Shown: positions 35,645-43,077, numbered from the stretch's first letter. The stretch: DNA of 64,000 nucleotides from Methanospirillum lacunae (GCF_003173355.1 NZ_QGMY01000017.1:1-64000), one strand, 5' to 3'. Notes: generated by a model from the sequence alone, not told the origin. Translations and numbers: made by a program.

Positions 35645-35675
35645 GGTACGGTCGTACCCTCAGATCTCCTGAGGG
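35645..35675 (+). promoter_or_regulatory. Tandem stem-loops in the frhA mRNA leader
   Basis: GGTAC-GGTC-GTACC (35645-35658) and CCCTCAG-ATCTC-CTGAGGG (35657-35675) are both perfect. They share two bases, so they cannot both form fully. They lie about 10-40 bases after the predicted transcription start, in a leader of about 100 bases. Possibly a stabiliser or a two-state regulatory leader. Confidence 0.55.
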
Positions 35676-35733
35676 CTCTCTCGCGATGAGTGGTATAGCA
35701 CTACGAACAAACCAATAATGAAAGGCGATTCTC

Positions 35734-37101
35734 TTGTCCAAAGTAGTAGAAATTTCCCCAACCACAAGACATGAGGGGCATTCCAAGCTCGTACTCAAAG
35801 TCAACGATGAGGGAATTATTGAGCGAGGAGACTGGATCAGTATAACCCCGGTTAGAGGTCTGGAAAAACTGTGTATCGGAAAGACGATGCACCAGGCACC
35901 AAAGATCTCATCCCGTGTCTGCGGTATCTGCCCGATTGCACACACCCTGGCAGGTATCGGAGCAATGGAAGCCTCAATCGGCTGTGAGATTCCACAGGAT
36001 GCATATCTGCTCAGGCTTATCCTCCAGTGCGCAAATAAACTTCACAGTATTGCACTGCACGACATCCTTGCACTGCCTGATATGTACATCCCAGGCACCG
36101 AGACAAAGATCAATCCGTTCACTGCGGAAGAACCAGTCAGAACCGTTGCAAAGCGGATCCAGCGGCTCCGTGAGATCGGACAGACGATCGGTGAGATTGC
36201 CGGAGGAGAACCAGTTCACCCAAGCAATCCACGTGTCGGTGGAATGTATTACAATATCAGCCCACAGGCAAAGCAGAAGCTCTTTGACCTCGCAAAGGAA
36301 GCCCTCCCAATGGCCATCGCCCAGATGGACTTCATGAACGCTGTCTTCAAGAACTTCGAGAAGAGGGAGACCGTTACCGTCGGGAAGACCACTGTTGATA
36401 TGCCAAAGGAATTCGGATACCACAACCAGGGATACATGGCTGTCGACTCGATATTCCAGTCATCAAGCCTTGACTTTGACCCCAAGTGGGATCCAAACCG
36501 CTGGACCGATGTAACCCCCTGGGACTGGTACATGGGCGAGTGCGAAGTTTCACTTGAGGACCCAGACTACCCAATCGGTGGAACCTCCAAGATCGGAACC
36601 AAGGCATGGCCACAGATGCAGGCCTGCACCTCCATTCCACTCTACGATGGCCAGCCAGTAGAAGTCGGTCCACGTGCCCGTATGGTCACCTTCAAGAACT
36701 TCGATCACAAGGGAGCCATGGGTCAGAACATTGCACGTGAGATGGAGTACCCAGACTGCCTATACACTATTATCGATGCTCTGGATGCCCTTGACTGTAA
36801 TGGGTCTGTCCTTGCTGATGAGATCCCACAGGGAGACGGTAGCCTTGGATGGAACGCCAACGAAGCACCTCGTGGAACCGATGTTCACCTCGCTAAGGTC
36901 AAGGATGGAAGAGTCCAGATGTACAACCTGCTTGTGCCAACCACCTGGAACTTCCCGACCTGTAGTCGAGCTCTCGAAGGAGCACCCTGGCAGCTCGCAG
37001 AGGTTATTGTACGTGCCTATGACCCCTGTGTCTCCTGTGCAACCCACATGCTGGTCGTAGACGAGAACAAGAAGATCATCGCCCAGAAACTCGTCCAGTG
37101 A
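35734..37101 (+). CDS. frhA: Coenzyme F420-reducing hydrogenase, alpha (large, NiFe) subunit
   Basis: A 455-residue group 3a NiFe-hydrogenase large subunit. The active-site cysteines are C63/C66 (RVCGICPIAH) and C432/C435 (DPCVSCATH). The sequence ends with 17 residues after H438, the peptide removed by the maturation protease FrhD. The protein begins SKVVEISPTTRHEGHSK, which fixes the start at TTG 35734. The ATG at 35718 is out of frame, so this important gene uses a non-ATG start with only a weak ribosome site (AAAGGCGA). Codons in the operon are strongly biased (C-ending and CCA proline), as expected for high expression. It heads frhA-frhD-frhG-frhB. Confidence 0.97.
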   Translation: MSKVVEISPTTRHEGHSKLVLKVNDEGIIERGDWISITPVRGLEKLCIGKTMHQAPKISSRVCGICPIAHTLAGIGAMEASIGCEIPQDAYLLRLILQCANKLHSIALHDILALPDMYIPGTETKINPFTAEEPVRTVAKRIQRLREIGQTIGEIAGGEPVHPSNPRVGGMYYNISPQAKQKLFDLAKEALPMAIAQMDFMNAVFKNFEKRETVTVGKTTVDMPKEFGYHNQGYMAVDSIFQSSSLDFDPKWDPNRWTDVTPWDWYMGECEVSLEDPDYPIGGTSKIGTKAWPQMQACTSIPLYDGQPVEVGPRARMVTFKNFDHKGAMGQNIAREMEYPDCLYTIIDALDALDCNGSVLADEIPQGDGSLGWNANEAPRGTDVHLAKVKDGRVQMYNLLVPTTWNFPTCSRALEGAPWQLAEVIVRAYDPCVSCATHMLVVDENKKIIAQKLVQ

Positions 37102-37114
37102 GAGAGTCTCGCGC

Positions 37115-37663
37115 ATGTTATTTCAGGAGATCGTGATATGCGGGTGCGGTAACCCGCTCTTTGCTGACGACGGGTTCGGTCCGGAAGTAGTAGAGGAATT
37201 AAAGAAGATCTCACTGCCTGAAACAGTGAAGGTGATAGATGCAGGTCTTGGTGGCCCACATTTTATCTTCACCTTGCTGGACCAGTCTGAAGAACCGGTG
37301 AAGAAGATAATCATCATTGATATTGCAGACTTTGGTGGAAATCCTGGAGAGATAACTCTGTTAACTCCTTATGATCTGCCTCCAGGCAAATACCGGGATG
37401 CCCATTCATGGGACCTTGCAGAACCACTTCACCGCATAAAAGACAAGATCGATATCACGATCATTGGATGTCAACCCAAGCGTGTTACTGCTCCTGATTT
37501 AGAAATCGGACTCTCGGATGAGGTTGCAAGCGCGATTCCACGAACAGTACAGTTAGTACTGAAGTTGTTGGAGGAGCATTATGGGACTACTATCGCTAAT
37601 ATTCGGGAGGAAAGAGAAGAAACCGGTGGAGGTAAAACCACCACAGCCGGTTGCAACTCCTAA
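37115..37663 (+). CDS. frhD: Coenzyme F420 hydrogenase maturation protease
   Basis: A 182-residue endopeptidase that removes the C-terminal peptide of FrhA after nickel insertion. ICGCGNPLFADDGFGPEVVEEL holds the first nickel-sensing acidic residue. VIDAGLGGPHFIFTLLD, IDIADFGGNPGEI and DAHSWDLAEPL carry the other family positions. The last 25 residues (after LKLLEEHYG) are a polar tail that overlaps a possible early start of frhG. Located between frhA and frhG, the usual place. Confidence 0.93.
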   Translation: MLFQEIVICGCGNPLFADDGFGPEVVEELKKISLPETVKVIDAGLGGPHFIFTLLDQSEEPVKKIIIIDIADFGGNPGEITLLTPYDLPPGKYRDAHSWDLAEPLHRIKDKIDITIIGCQPKRVTAPDLEIGLSDEVASAIPRTVQLVLKLLEEHYGTTIANIREEREETGGGKTTTAGCNS

Positions 37664-37709
37664 ACCCGTGGCGAGTGTGAAACAAGAATCACATAAGGAG
37701 GAAAGACCT

Positions 37710-38501
37710 GTGTCTAACAAAATTACTCTCGGACATGTGCACATGAGTGGGTGTATAGGATGCTGTGTCTCAATTGCGGACACCTATGGGGGCCTGTTCA
37801 CTCTGCTTGATAATTACGCAGATTTGGTTTACAGCCTAACACTGGTGGATGTAAGACACATCCCGAAGATGGATGTCGCCCTCGTTGAGGGATCTGTATG
37901 CCTGCAGGATGAACTCTCAATTGAAGAGATCAAGGAAACCCGTGAGAGGGCAACTGTCGTGGTGGCTCTCGGTGGATGTTCAGCATACGGAAACATTACC
38001 CGGTTCAGCCGCGGCGGTCAGTTCAACCAGCCACAGCACGAGTCCTATGTACCAATTTCCAAACTGATCGATGTAGATGTCTACATTCCAGGCTGTGCAC
38101 CAAACCCAGAAGTTATCAGGAACGTTGCTGTAATGGCATACCTGCTGCTGAAGGGTAATGACGCACAGAAGAAACTGGCAACAGCATACCTTGCACCACT
38201 GATGGCTCTTGCAAAGGACGGATCCCGCATTGAGTCCGACAGCGAGGCCTGTGGCTGTGACATTATGCTCAAGGTCATCAACCAGGGACTGTGTATGGGC
38301 TGTGGAACCTGTGCAGCATCCTGTCCGGTCTTTGCAATCAGTATGGAGTATGGTAAACCTAACATTGACCGCGAAATGTGTATCAAGTGTGGTGCCTGTT
38401 ATAGTTCTTGCCCACGGAGCTTCTTCAGCTTCGATGTATGTGGCGATTACGAAAACATTCTCGGCGCAATTACTGCTGCAATGAACCCAGGGGGCAACTA
38501 A
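37710..38501 (+). CDS. frhG: Coenzyme F420-reducing hydrogenase, gamma (small) subunit
   Basis: The small subunit, 263 residues from GTG 37710, carries three 4Fe-4S clusters. The proximal cluster uses HMSGCIGCCVSIAD, ALGGCSAYGNI and IPGCAPNPEV. Two C-terminal ferredoxin motifs are CMGCGTCAASCPV and CIKCGACYSSCPR. GTG 37710 has a perfect AAGGAGG 8 bases upstream and matches the family N-terminus (NKITLGHVHMSG). The frame also extends upstream to ATG 37581, itself preceded by GGAGGAG, adding a 43-residue Lys/Pro-rich leader (MGLLSLIFGRKEKK...) that overlaps frhD. Both starts are credible. Confidence 0.93.
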   Translation: MSNKITLGHVHMSGCIGCCVSIADTYGGLFTLLDNYADLVYSLTLVDVRHIPKMDVALVEGSVCLQDELSIEEIKETRERATVVVALGGCSAYGNITRFSRGGQFNQPQHESYVPISKLIDVDVYIPGCAPNPEVIRNVAVMAYLLLKGNDAQKKLATAYLAPLMALAKDGSRIESDSEACGCDIMLKVINQGLCMGCGTCAASCPVFAISMEYGKPNIDREMCIKCGACYSSCPRSFFSFDVCGDYENILGAITAAMNPGGN

Positions 38502-38502
38502 C

Positions 38503-39369
38503 ATGGATATGCTCGGCAAGTACAAAACCTGTGTTGCAGCACGCAGCACCAGCAGTGAGATTCTGAAGTCGTCCCAGGATGGTGGAATTGTCACCCAGAT
38601 GTTCATCTATGCTCTTGAAGAGGGCATCATCGACGGTGCAATTGTCGCAGGACCTGGAGACGAACCTTGGAAACCAAAACCCATGGTCGCAACAACTCCT
38701 GAGGAGATACTTGCAGCCAGGGGAACCAGGTACAACATCTCACCAAATATGGCTGTCATTAAGGAGTCAGTCCGGAAGTATGGCCTTGATAAGGTCGGTA
38801 TTGTCGGAACTCCCTGCCAGATGCAGGCACTCCGTAAGGCTCAGCTCTACCCGGTCGGAATGCGGTATGTCACTGACAAGATCGCTCTCGCAATGGGTAT
38901 CTTCTGTATGGAGAACTTCTCCTACCAGAGCATGAAGCAGATTGTAGAAGACCACTGCAATGTGGATCTGCACTCTCTCAAGAAGACTGATATCGGAAAG
39001 GGTAAGTATTGGGCATACACCAACCGTGGTGCAGTCTCCCAGATCCCCCTGAAAGTTACTCACAAGTACGAGCAGCCAGGCTGCCACGTCTGTCTGGACT
39101 ATGTCGCCAACATGGGTGACATTTCAACCGGTTCAGTCGGTTCACCAGACGGATGGAGCACTGTCTTTGTCAGAAGCACCAACGGTGACAATATCTGGAA
39201 AAAGGCAGTAGAAGCAGGTGTCTTTGAAGTTAAAGCAATTGACAGTGTCAAGCCAGGCTTGGACCTTGTAACCAAACTCGCCACTGAAAAGATCACCAAG
39301 AACCAGAAGGAACTTGAACACCGTGCAAAGATGGGTGTAAACAAGGGCCTTCGCAACCCATATATCTAA
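38503..39369 (+). CDS. frhB: Coenzyme F420-reducing hydrogenase, beta subunit
   Basis: A 288-residue FAD- and F420-binding iron-sulfur subunit that passes electrons to F420. VAARSTSSEILKSSQDGGIVTQMFIYAL is the FrhB/FdhB N-terminal domain. GTPCQMQALRKAQLYP, GIFCMENFSY and the cysteine pair in PGCHVCLDYVANMGDIS provide cluster ligands, and the C-terminal half has the FrhB_FdhB_C fold. It follows frhG after 1 base. A hairpin GAACC-T7-GGTTC (39370-39386) and T-runs follow the stop. Confidence 0.97.
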   Translation: MDMLGKYKTCVAARSTSSEILKSSQDGGIVTQMFIYALEEGIIDGAIVAGPGDEPWKPKPMVATTPEEILAARGTRYNISPNMAVIKESVRKYGLDKVGIVGTPCQMQALRKAQLYPVGMRYVTDKIALAMGIFCMENFSYQSMKQIVEDHCNVDLHSLKKTDIGKGKYWAYTNRGAVSQIPLKVTHKYEQPGCHVCLDYVANMGDISTGSVGSPDGWSTVFVRSTNGDNIWKKAVEAGVFEVKAIDSVKPGLDLVTKLATEKITKNQKELEHRAKMGVNKGLRNPYI

Positions 39370-39400
39370 GAACCTTTTTTTGGTTCATTAATCTTTTTTA
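39370..39400 (+). terminator. Terminator of the frh operon
   Basis: Directly after the frhB stop, GAACC and GGTTC flank seven T residues (39370-39386), followed by a CTTTTTTA run at 39392-39400. Archaeal termination needs mainly the T-tracts, both of which are present. Confidence 0.5.
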
Positions 39401-40612
39401 TAATCTAGTTCTACTGAAATCTCATATTTAACTGCTTTGGTCACTGCCTGGTTTTTATTGTTGAAATCCAACTTTGCCAATAATAAAATAAAATGTAATT
39501 AGTGATGTTTGAATTGTCCAAAATGTGAAGCATATCTCAACAAAATTCACCAAAAATAGCGTTATCGAATTTGACTGTTATGATTATTCGTGAATGAGGA
39601 ATAACAAAAAAGTTCATTCATTCCAATTTTGATGCCATCATCATAGTTATTTTTGGACATAGTGGTGGTTACGTTAAGTTTTGAGGGAAACTTCAACTGT
39701 CAAATACAGTTTCCTAATGAAATTCGGGAAAATTAGATCGTAATAGTGGATGAACTCATTAATCTCAAAAGTCAAAGTGGCAAAGTAAGGTTGAAACGAT
39801 GCTAATTAATTACATAACAATCAATTAAACTATATAGTGATATACATAAGAAACAGATTGCACAAAGGAGACTGTTTTTCCTAATCATGCAGATTTTTTT
39901 CCAAAACAAACATCATGGAATTCGGTTGCCATATGGCTTCATTTAATTCATGTTTTTACTCCAACCGGGGAATGTGAGTTCCATCACTTTCAAGACAAAA
40001 CTTACGACGATTAGTTTGATATCTTTCTTAGAAAACAAGATGTCGATGCAATACTGTTAGAATTCCTCGGGAAGATAACAGAAAAAGAAGAATATTTTGA
40101 AGTATTGACAAAGAAACAAGATATGATTCAGGTCAACAAAGTTCAGGATCTATTGATGCGTAAATACTTGAGAAAAATTGTCATTAATTTCATCGGGCAT
40201 TACTCATTTAGGGTTCGAATTTGAACTTAAAATCTTTATATTTTCAATAAATCCGGATTAATCTAAATTTAATACCATAATCAGGATAAAAGGACAACTA
40301 CAGTGATTCTTAGCATGATTTTACTCCAGAGGACAGCTAAAAACCCCACATTTTTTTCATTGGGCAATGTAACCTCAATGGTGAGTTATTTTTTCTCTTC
40401 GGTGAAAACAATCCTCTATCGTATGAAAGGCCACCATTGAATTTGAGTAAACCTATGATTACTATCCTTCATACAACTGTTTATAGGTAATCTTTAACGT
40501 CCTTATCAAGATACATACCGAATGGCCTAAAGACACCTATAAAACGTAAAAGAATATAACAAAGAACAAAATTTTATAAAAGATCGAAAAAAAGGAATAT
40601 GCATTTATTCAA
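39401..40612. other. Gene desert with decayed reading frames
   Basis: About 1.2 kb, AT-rich, with no intact gene. Three segments still read like protein. One at about 39610-39805 has a frameshift after HSGGYVKF, continuing EGNFNCQIQFPNEIREN, then a stop, then DELINLKSQSGKVRLKR. One is listed separately at 39850-40224. One at 40341-40490 has 49 open codons without a start, with CNLNGELFFLFGENNPLSYE. None was recognised as a known family. They look like remnants of lost genes. Confidence 0.45.
39850..40224 (+). pseudogene. Degenerate protein-coding remnant with internal TAG
   Basis: An open frame of 124 codons interrupted once, by TAG at 40012-40014. Before it are the segments WNSVAIWLHLIHVFTPTGE and CEFHHFQDKTYDD; after it are FDIFLRKQDVDAILLEFLGK, ITEKEEYFEVLTKKQDMIQ and LLMRKYLRKIVINFIGHYSF. 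No good start codon is present. The residue composition downstream is protein-like (helical, charged). Stop read-through is unlikely, since no pyrrolysine system is expected in this order. A decayed gene is the simplest reading. Confidence 0.35.
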
Positions 40613-40843
40613 TTAAGCGAAAGTTGAGTTAAATGGTGAACTCGTTTCCTGCATGCTCTTGACATCACTTGAGTTGAACTTTGCTGTTTCCTGCATGCTC
40701 TTAACATCACTTGAGTTGAACTTCTGTGTTTCCTGCATGCTCTTAGGCCAAAGAACATCATCATCAGCACATGCAATTCCCACAATACTCAGTATAAGGG
40801 CGAAAATTACACCTGAAACCAATACCATACTCGTACGCTTCAT
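40613..40843 (-). CDS. Small secreted protein with tandem 14-residue repeats and N-glycosylation sequons
   Basis: A 76-residue product from ATG 40843 (GAGG 8 bases upstream); the frame runs on to 40897, but the added 18 residues are not signal-like. Residues 1-26 are a signal peptide (MKRTSMVLVSGVIFALILSI, ending IACA). The mature part starts DDDVLWP and then repeats KSMQET(Q/A)KFNSSDV twice, ending KSMQETSSPFNSTFA. Each unit contains an N-S-S or N-S-T sequon, so a mature peptide of about 50 residues would carry three potential N-glycans. It is not a known family. The neighbours on the same strand are two secreted paralogs. Confidence 0.65.
   Translation of the reverse strand: MKRTSMVLVSGVIFALILSIVGIACADDDVLWPKSMQETQKFNSSDVKSMQETAKFNSSDVKSMQETSSPFNSTFA
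40646..40745. repeat. 42-bp tandem DNA repeat inside the small secreted protein gene
   Basis: Units begin TTTCCTGCATGCTCTT at 40646, 40688 and 40730 (plus-strand reading), exactly 42 bases apart. The first two are nearly identical over the whole unit; the third is partial. The in-frame period (14 codons) means unit number can change by slippage without breaking the frame. Confidence 0.9.
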
Positions 40844-40914
40844 ATCAGGATTCCTCACATTATGTTGATGGATATCGTATTTAATCTTACTATCCATTAT
40901 GGAGAAATATTCGT

Positions 40915-40950
40915 TTAATCATTATTAATCATTATTTTATAAGAGAATCT
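40915..40950 (-). promoter_or_regulatory. Promoter region of the repeat-protein gene with a 10-bp direct repeat
   Basis: TTAATCATTA occurs twice in tandem (40915-40924 and 40925-40934, plus-strand reading). It lies next to a TATA-like element CTTATAAAATAAT (minus strand, about 40931-40943). Position about 75-100 bases before the gene start suits a promoter with an adjacent operator. Inferred. Confidence 0.35.
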
Positions 40951-41018
40951 GGTCTTGCACAGTGCAAACCATCCAAAGGTTAATTTTTTTGCTGATATTT
41001 GAGGACACAAGGTAAATT

Positions 41019-41039
41019 ATAAAAAAAGGGTAAAAACCC
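41019..41039 (-). terminator. Terminator of the distal secreted paralog
   Basis: On the minus strand GGGT-TTTT-ACCC (41028-41039) is followed by T7 (41021-41027), just after the stop of the gene starting at 41887. Confidence 0.6.
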
Positions 41040-41041
41040 AA

Positions 41042-41887
41042 TCAGACTTTAAATCCTGATTGATAAGTAAATGCTTTCTGGAAATTCTTTATTCCACCAG
41101 TTGCAGTCGTGGAATCTTTCCATGTGTTGGTAACAGATGTCTTGTTCCAGGTTGCAGATGCTGAATTATAATTACTATCACCACCATCACGGGCTTCCAT
41201 AATGCTTCCAGCAAAGACAGTTTTCACTGTTCCTTCAGCATATCCACTTCCCGAGTTAGAATCAGGAGTGACTGCAATCTGGTAGTTCAGACCAGCAGGC
41301 ACACCAGCATCAGAAGCAACCGCTCTTATCTGACCTTTACTTGAGATTTGAGCACTATTTACATTGATAAGGCTGCTCTTTGCTGACACTATATTGCAGA
41401 AGGCCGGAAGAGCATTATTTGCACTGTTTGAAAAGACACACCTAATGTTTCCGTCACCAGAAGCATAATTGCCTGCTACAGAGAGGGTGTACTCTTCCTC
41501 ACCAACAAGATGTGCACCTTCAGTACTGGCATAGGTCAAAACCTTCTGGGATTCAAGATTGTATAGCCCACTCGACTGATCCTTAGAACTAAAATCAAAG
41601 TTCTTGTTCATACTGAGTTTACCACCATTTGTCATGATAGAATCACGATATGTGATGTCTGCAATCGATTGAGAAGCACCAAGAATACCAGTAGGAATTG
41701 CTCCTGGTGAGGCAATAACCCAGGACAACATAGTATTATCAGAAACAAAACCTGTGACATCAATTACAGTATCAATTGAAAAAACCTGATTTTCCGGTGT
41801 CTGATTGGGAAGCCTATCACCAGCGACCTGACCTATAACAGCCACAAAAATCACCAAGCCAGCATATAACATAACTCTATAATTCAC
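41042..41887 (-). CDS. Secreted protein, paralog of the gene at 42091-42930
   Basis: A 281-residue protein starting at GTG 41887 (GGGGT about 7 bases upstream) or at ATG codon 6. A signal peptide ends at about residue 23 (VAGDRLPNQ). It shares an estimated three quarters or more of its residues with its neighbour, including PENQVFSIDTVID, LTYASTEGAHLVGEEEYTLS, GTVKTVFAGSIMEARD and the shared last residues FTYQSGFKV. Two cysteines (NIRCVFS, LPAFCNIV) are conserved and may form a disulfide. The codons are more AT-rich than in the paralog, suggesting weaker expression. A secreted structural or surface protein is likely; no family was recognised. Confidence 0.8.
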   Translation of the reverse strand: MNYRVMLYAGLVIFVAVIGQVAGDRLPNQTPENQVFSIDTVIDVTGFVSDNTMLSWVIASPGAIPTGILGASQSIADITYRDSIMTNGGKLSMNKNFDFSSKDQSSGLYNLESQKVLTYASTEGAHLVGEEEYTLSVAGNYASGDGNIRCVFSNSANNALPAFCNIVSAKSSLINVNSAQISSKGQIRAVASDAGVPAGLNYQIAVTPDSNSGSGYAEGTVKTVFAGSIMEARDGGDSNYNSASATWNKTSVTNTWKDSTTATGGIKNFQKAFTYQSGFKV

Positions 41888-41905
41888 AATAATACCCCAC
41901 TCCCA

Positions 41906-41924
41906 TACCTGAAACCCCCAGGTA
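41906..41924 (-). promoter_or_regulatory. Leader stem-loop of the distal secreted paralog
   Basis: TACCTG and CAGGTA flank seven bases, a perfect 6-bp stem. A TATA-like element (ACTTATTTCTC on the minus strand, 41945-41955) predicts a transcription start near 41925, so the hairpin would be at the very 5' end of the mRNA. The sequence is unrelated to the hairpin of the paralog at 42950-42968. Confidence 0.5.
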
Positions 41925-42050
41925 ATAAGGATACATTATGATCAGAGAAATAAGTAGTTTCTGAAAAACTCTTGTACAGCGAATTAACCAAAAATATCAA
42001 TTAAAGCGCTAATAGGCAGATAAAGAACAACAGAATTCACACAGAGTAAC

Positions 42051-42073
42051 AAAAAAAGGTTCCCTAAAGGGAA
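42051..42073 (-). terminator. Terminator of the proximal secreted paralog
   Basis: On the minus strand TTCCC-TTTA-GGGAA (42060-42073) is followed by CC and T7 (42051-42057), 18 bases after the stop codon. Confidence 0.7.
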
Positions 42074-42090
42074 ATTATGAGGTATTAAGA

Positions 42091-42930
42091 TTATACCTTG
42101 AATCCGGACTGGTAGGTAAAGGCCTTCTGCAGGGTCTTTATGCCGCCGGTGACTTCGGTGTTGTCTTTCCAGCTGTTGGTTGCAGAGGTCTTGTTCCAGG
42201 TTGCTCCTGCTCCATTGTCGTAGTTACTGTCACGGGCTTCCATGATGCTGCCTGCGAATACAGTCTTGACAGTACCCTCTGCAAAGCCGCTGCCGGAGTT
42301 TGCATCAGGAGTAACTGCAATCTGGTAGTTCAGACCTGCTGGAACATCAGCGGTGTCTGCAGTTGCACGGATCTGTCCCTTGGTGGAGACCTGTGCACTG
42401 TTAACATTTACAAGACTGCTCTTTGCAGAGACAATGTTGCAGAATGCTGGGAGCATTGAACCATTAAGGGTTGAGAACACACAGCGGATGTTGTTGTCTG
42501 CGCTTGCAAAGTTACCTGCAACAGACAGAGTGTACTCTTCCTCGCCGACAAGGTGTGCACCTTCGGTGCTGGCGTAGGTCAGAACCTTCTGGGACTCAAT
42601 GTTGTAGAGGCCGCTGCTCTGGCTCTTTGAGTTGAAATCAAAGTTCTTGTTCTCAGCGAGCTTTCCACCGTTGGTGAGGATTGCATCCTTGTAGGTAACG
42701 TCAGAGATTGTCTGGCCTGCTCCAAGGATTCCGGTTGGAATCTTACCTGGATTTGCAATTACCCAGGACATGGTGGACTTGTCGTCGACTGCACCAGTTG
42801 CGTCGATGACGGTGTCAATTGAAAAAACCTGATTCTCTGGGGTTGCGTTGGGCAGACGGTCTGCTGCTGCAAACCCGGTAACTGCCACAAGGGCAACCAG
42901 TGCAACAATTGCTGCAAATACGAACTTCAT
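42091..42930 (-). CDS. Secreted protein, probably abundant at the cell surface
   Basis: A 279-residue protein with a standard signal peptide (MKFVFAAIVALVALVAVTGF, cleaved near AAADRLPN). The mature protein is beta-rich, with many Ser, Thr, Asn and Ala residues and two conserved cysteines. Several N-x-S/T sequons are present (PNATPE, TLNGSM, TWNKTS). The ribosome site AGGAGGAAATAA directly before ATG is the strongest in the window after frhG. Codon choice is strongly biased to C/G third positions, like frh, so high expression is likely. A tandem paralog lies downstream with its own promoter and terminator. It may be a sheath, plug or S-layer component; I could not match it to a named family. 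Confidence 0.82.
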   Translation of the reverse strand: MKFVFAAIVALVALVAVTGFAAADRLPNATPENQVFSIDTVIDATGAVDDKSTMSWVIANPGKIPTGILGAGQTISDVTYKDAILTNGGKLAENKNFDFNSKSQSSGLYNIESQKVLTYASTEGAHLVGEEEYTLSVAGNFASADNNIRCVFSTLNGSMLPAFCNIVSAKSSLVNVNSAQVSTKGQIRATADTADVPAGLNYQIAVTPDANSGSGFAEGTVKTVFAGSIMEARDSNYDNGAGATWNKTSATNSWKDNTEVTGGIKTLQKAFTYQSGFKV

Positions 42931-42949
42931 TTATTTCCTCCTACATTTC

Positions 42950-42968
42950 ATGCTGATACTCTCAGCAT
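42950..42968 (-). promoter_or_regulatory. Leader stem-loop of the proximal secreted paralog
   Basis: ATGCTGA and TCAGCAT flank five bases, a perfect 7-bp stem. It lies between the predicted start (near 42975) and the ribosome site at 42934-42944. Confidence 0.55.
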
Positions 42969-42994
42969 CAACATAGACACGTTGTCGGTAACGA

Positions 42995-43006
42995 GTTATA
43001 TATTTT
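42995..43006 (-). promoter_or_regulatory. TATA box of the proximal secreted paralog
   Basis: The minus strand reads AAAATATATAAC, close to the archaeal consensus, 65-75 bases before the ATG. Predicted start about 42975. Confidence 0.6.
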
Positions 43007-43077
43007 CTGAGTTTTCGAACTCAGCAAATTGTGGTTAACCTCAAATTCAATTCAAAAAATGGATAATTAGTGCCGGA

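Larger units (their letters stand above)
35142..35733. other. AT-rich intergenic region upstream of frhA
   Basis: About 590 bases with long A/T runs and no credible coding frame (the longest ATG frames are about ten codons). The 3' part carries the frh promoter and leader described separately. The 5' part serves as the promoter region of the HEPN-like gene. Confidence 0.6.

Noticed and set aside
35718-35720. ATG as start of frhA
   Set aside because: It is 16 bases before the TTG and out of frame with frhA.
39850-40224. TAG read as pyrrolysine in the interrupted frame
   Set aside because: There is no start codon, no ribosome site and no methylamine methyltransferase similarity, and the order is not known to use pyrrolysine. 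A decayed gene is simpler.
40646-40745. CRISPR-like array
   Set aside because: The repeats are contiguous, in frame and without spacers; they encode a peptide repeat.
41042-42930. Naming the paralogs as the Methanospirillum amyloid sheath protein
   Set aside because: The size and my memory of that protein do not match well enough, and no sequence comparison could be made here.
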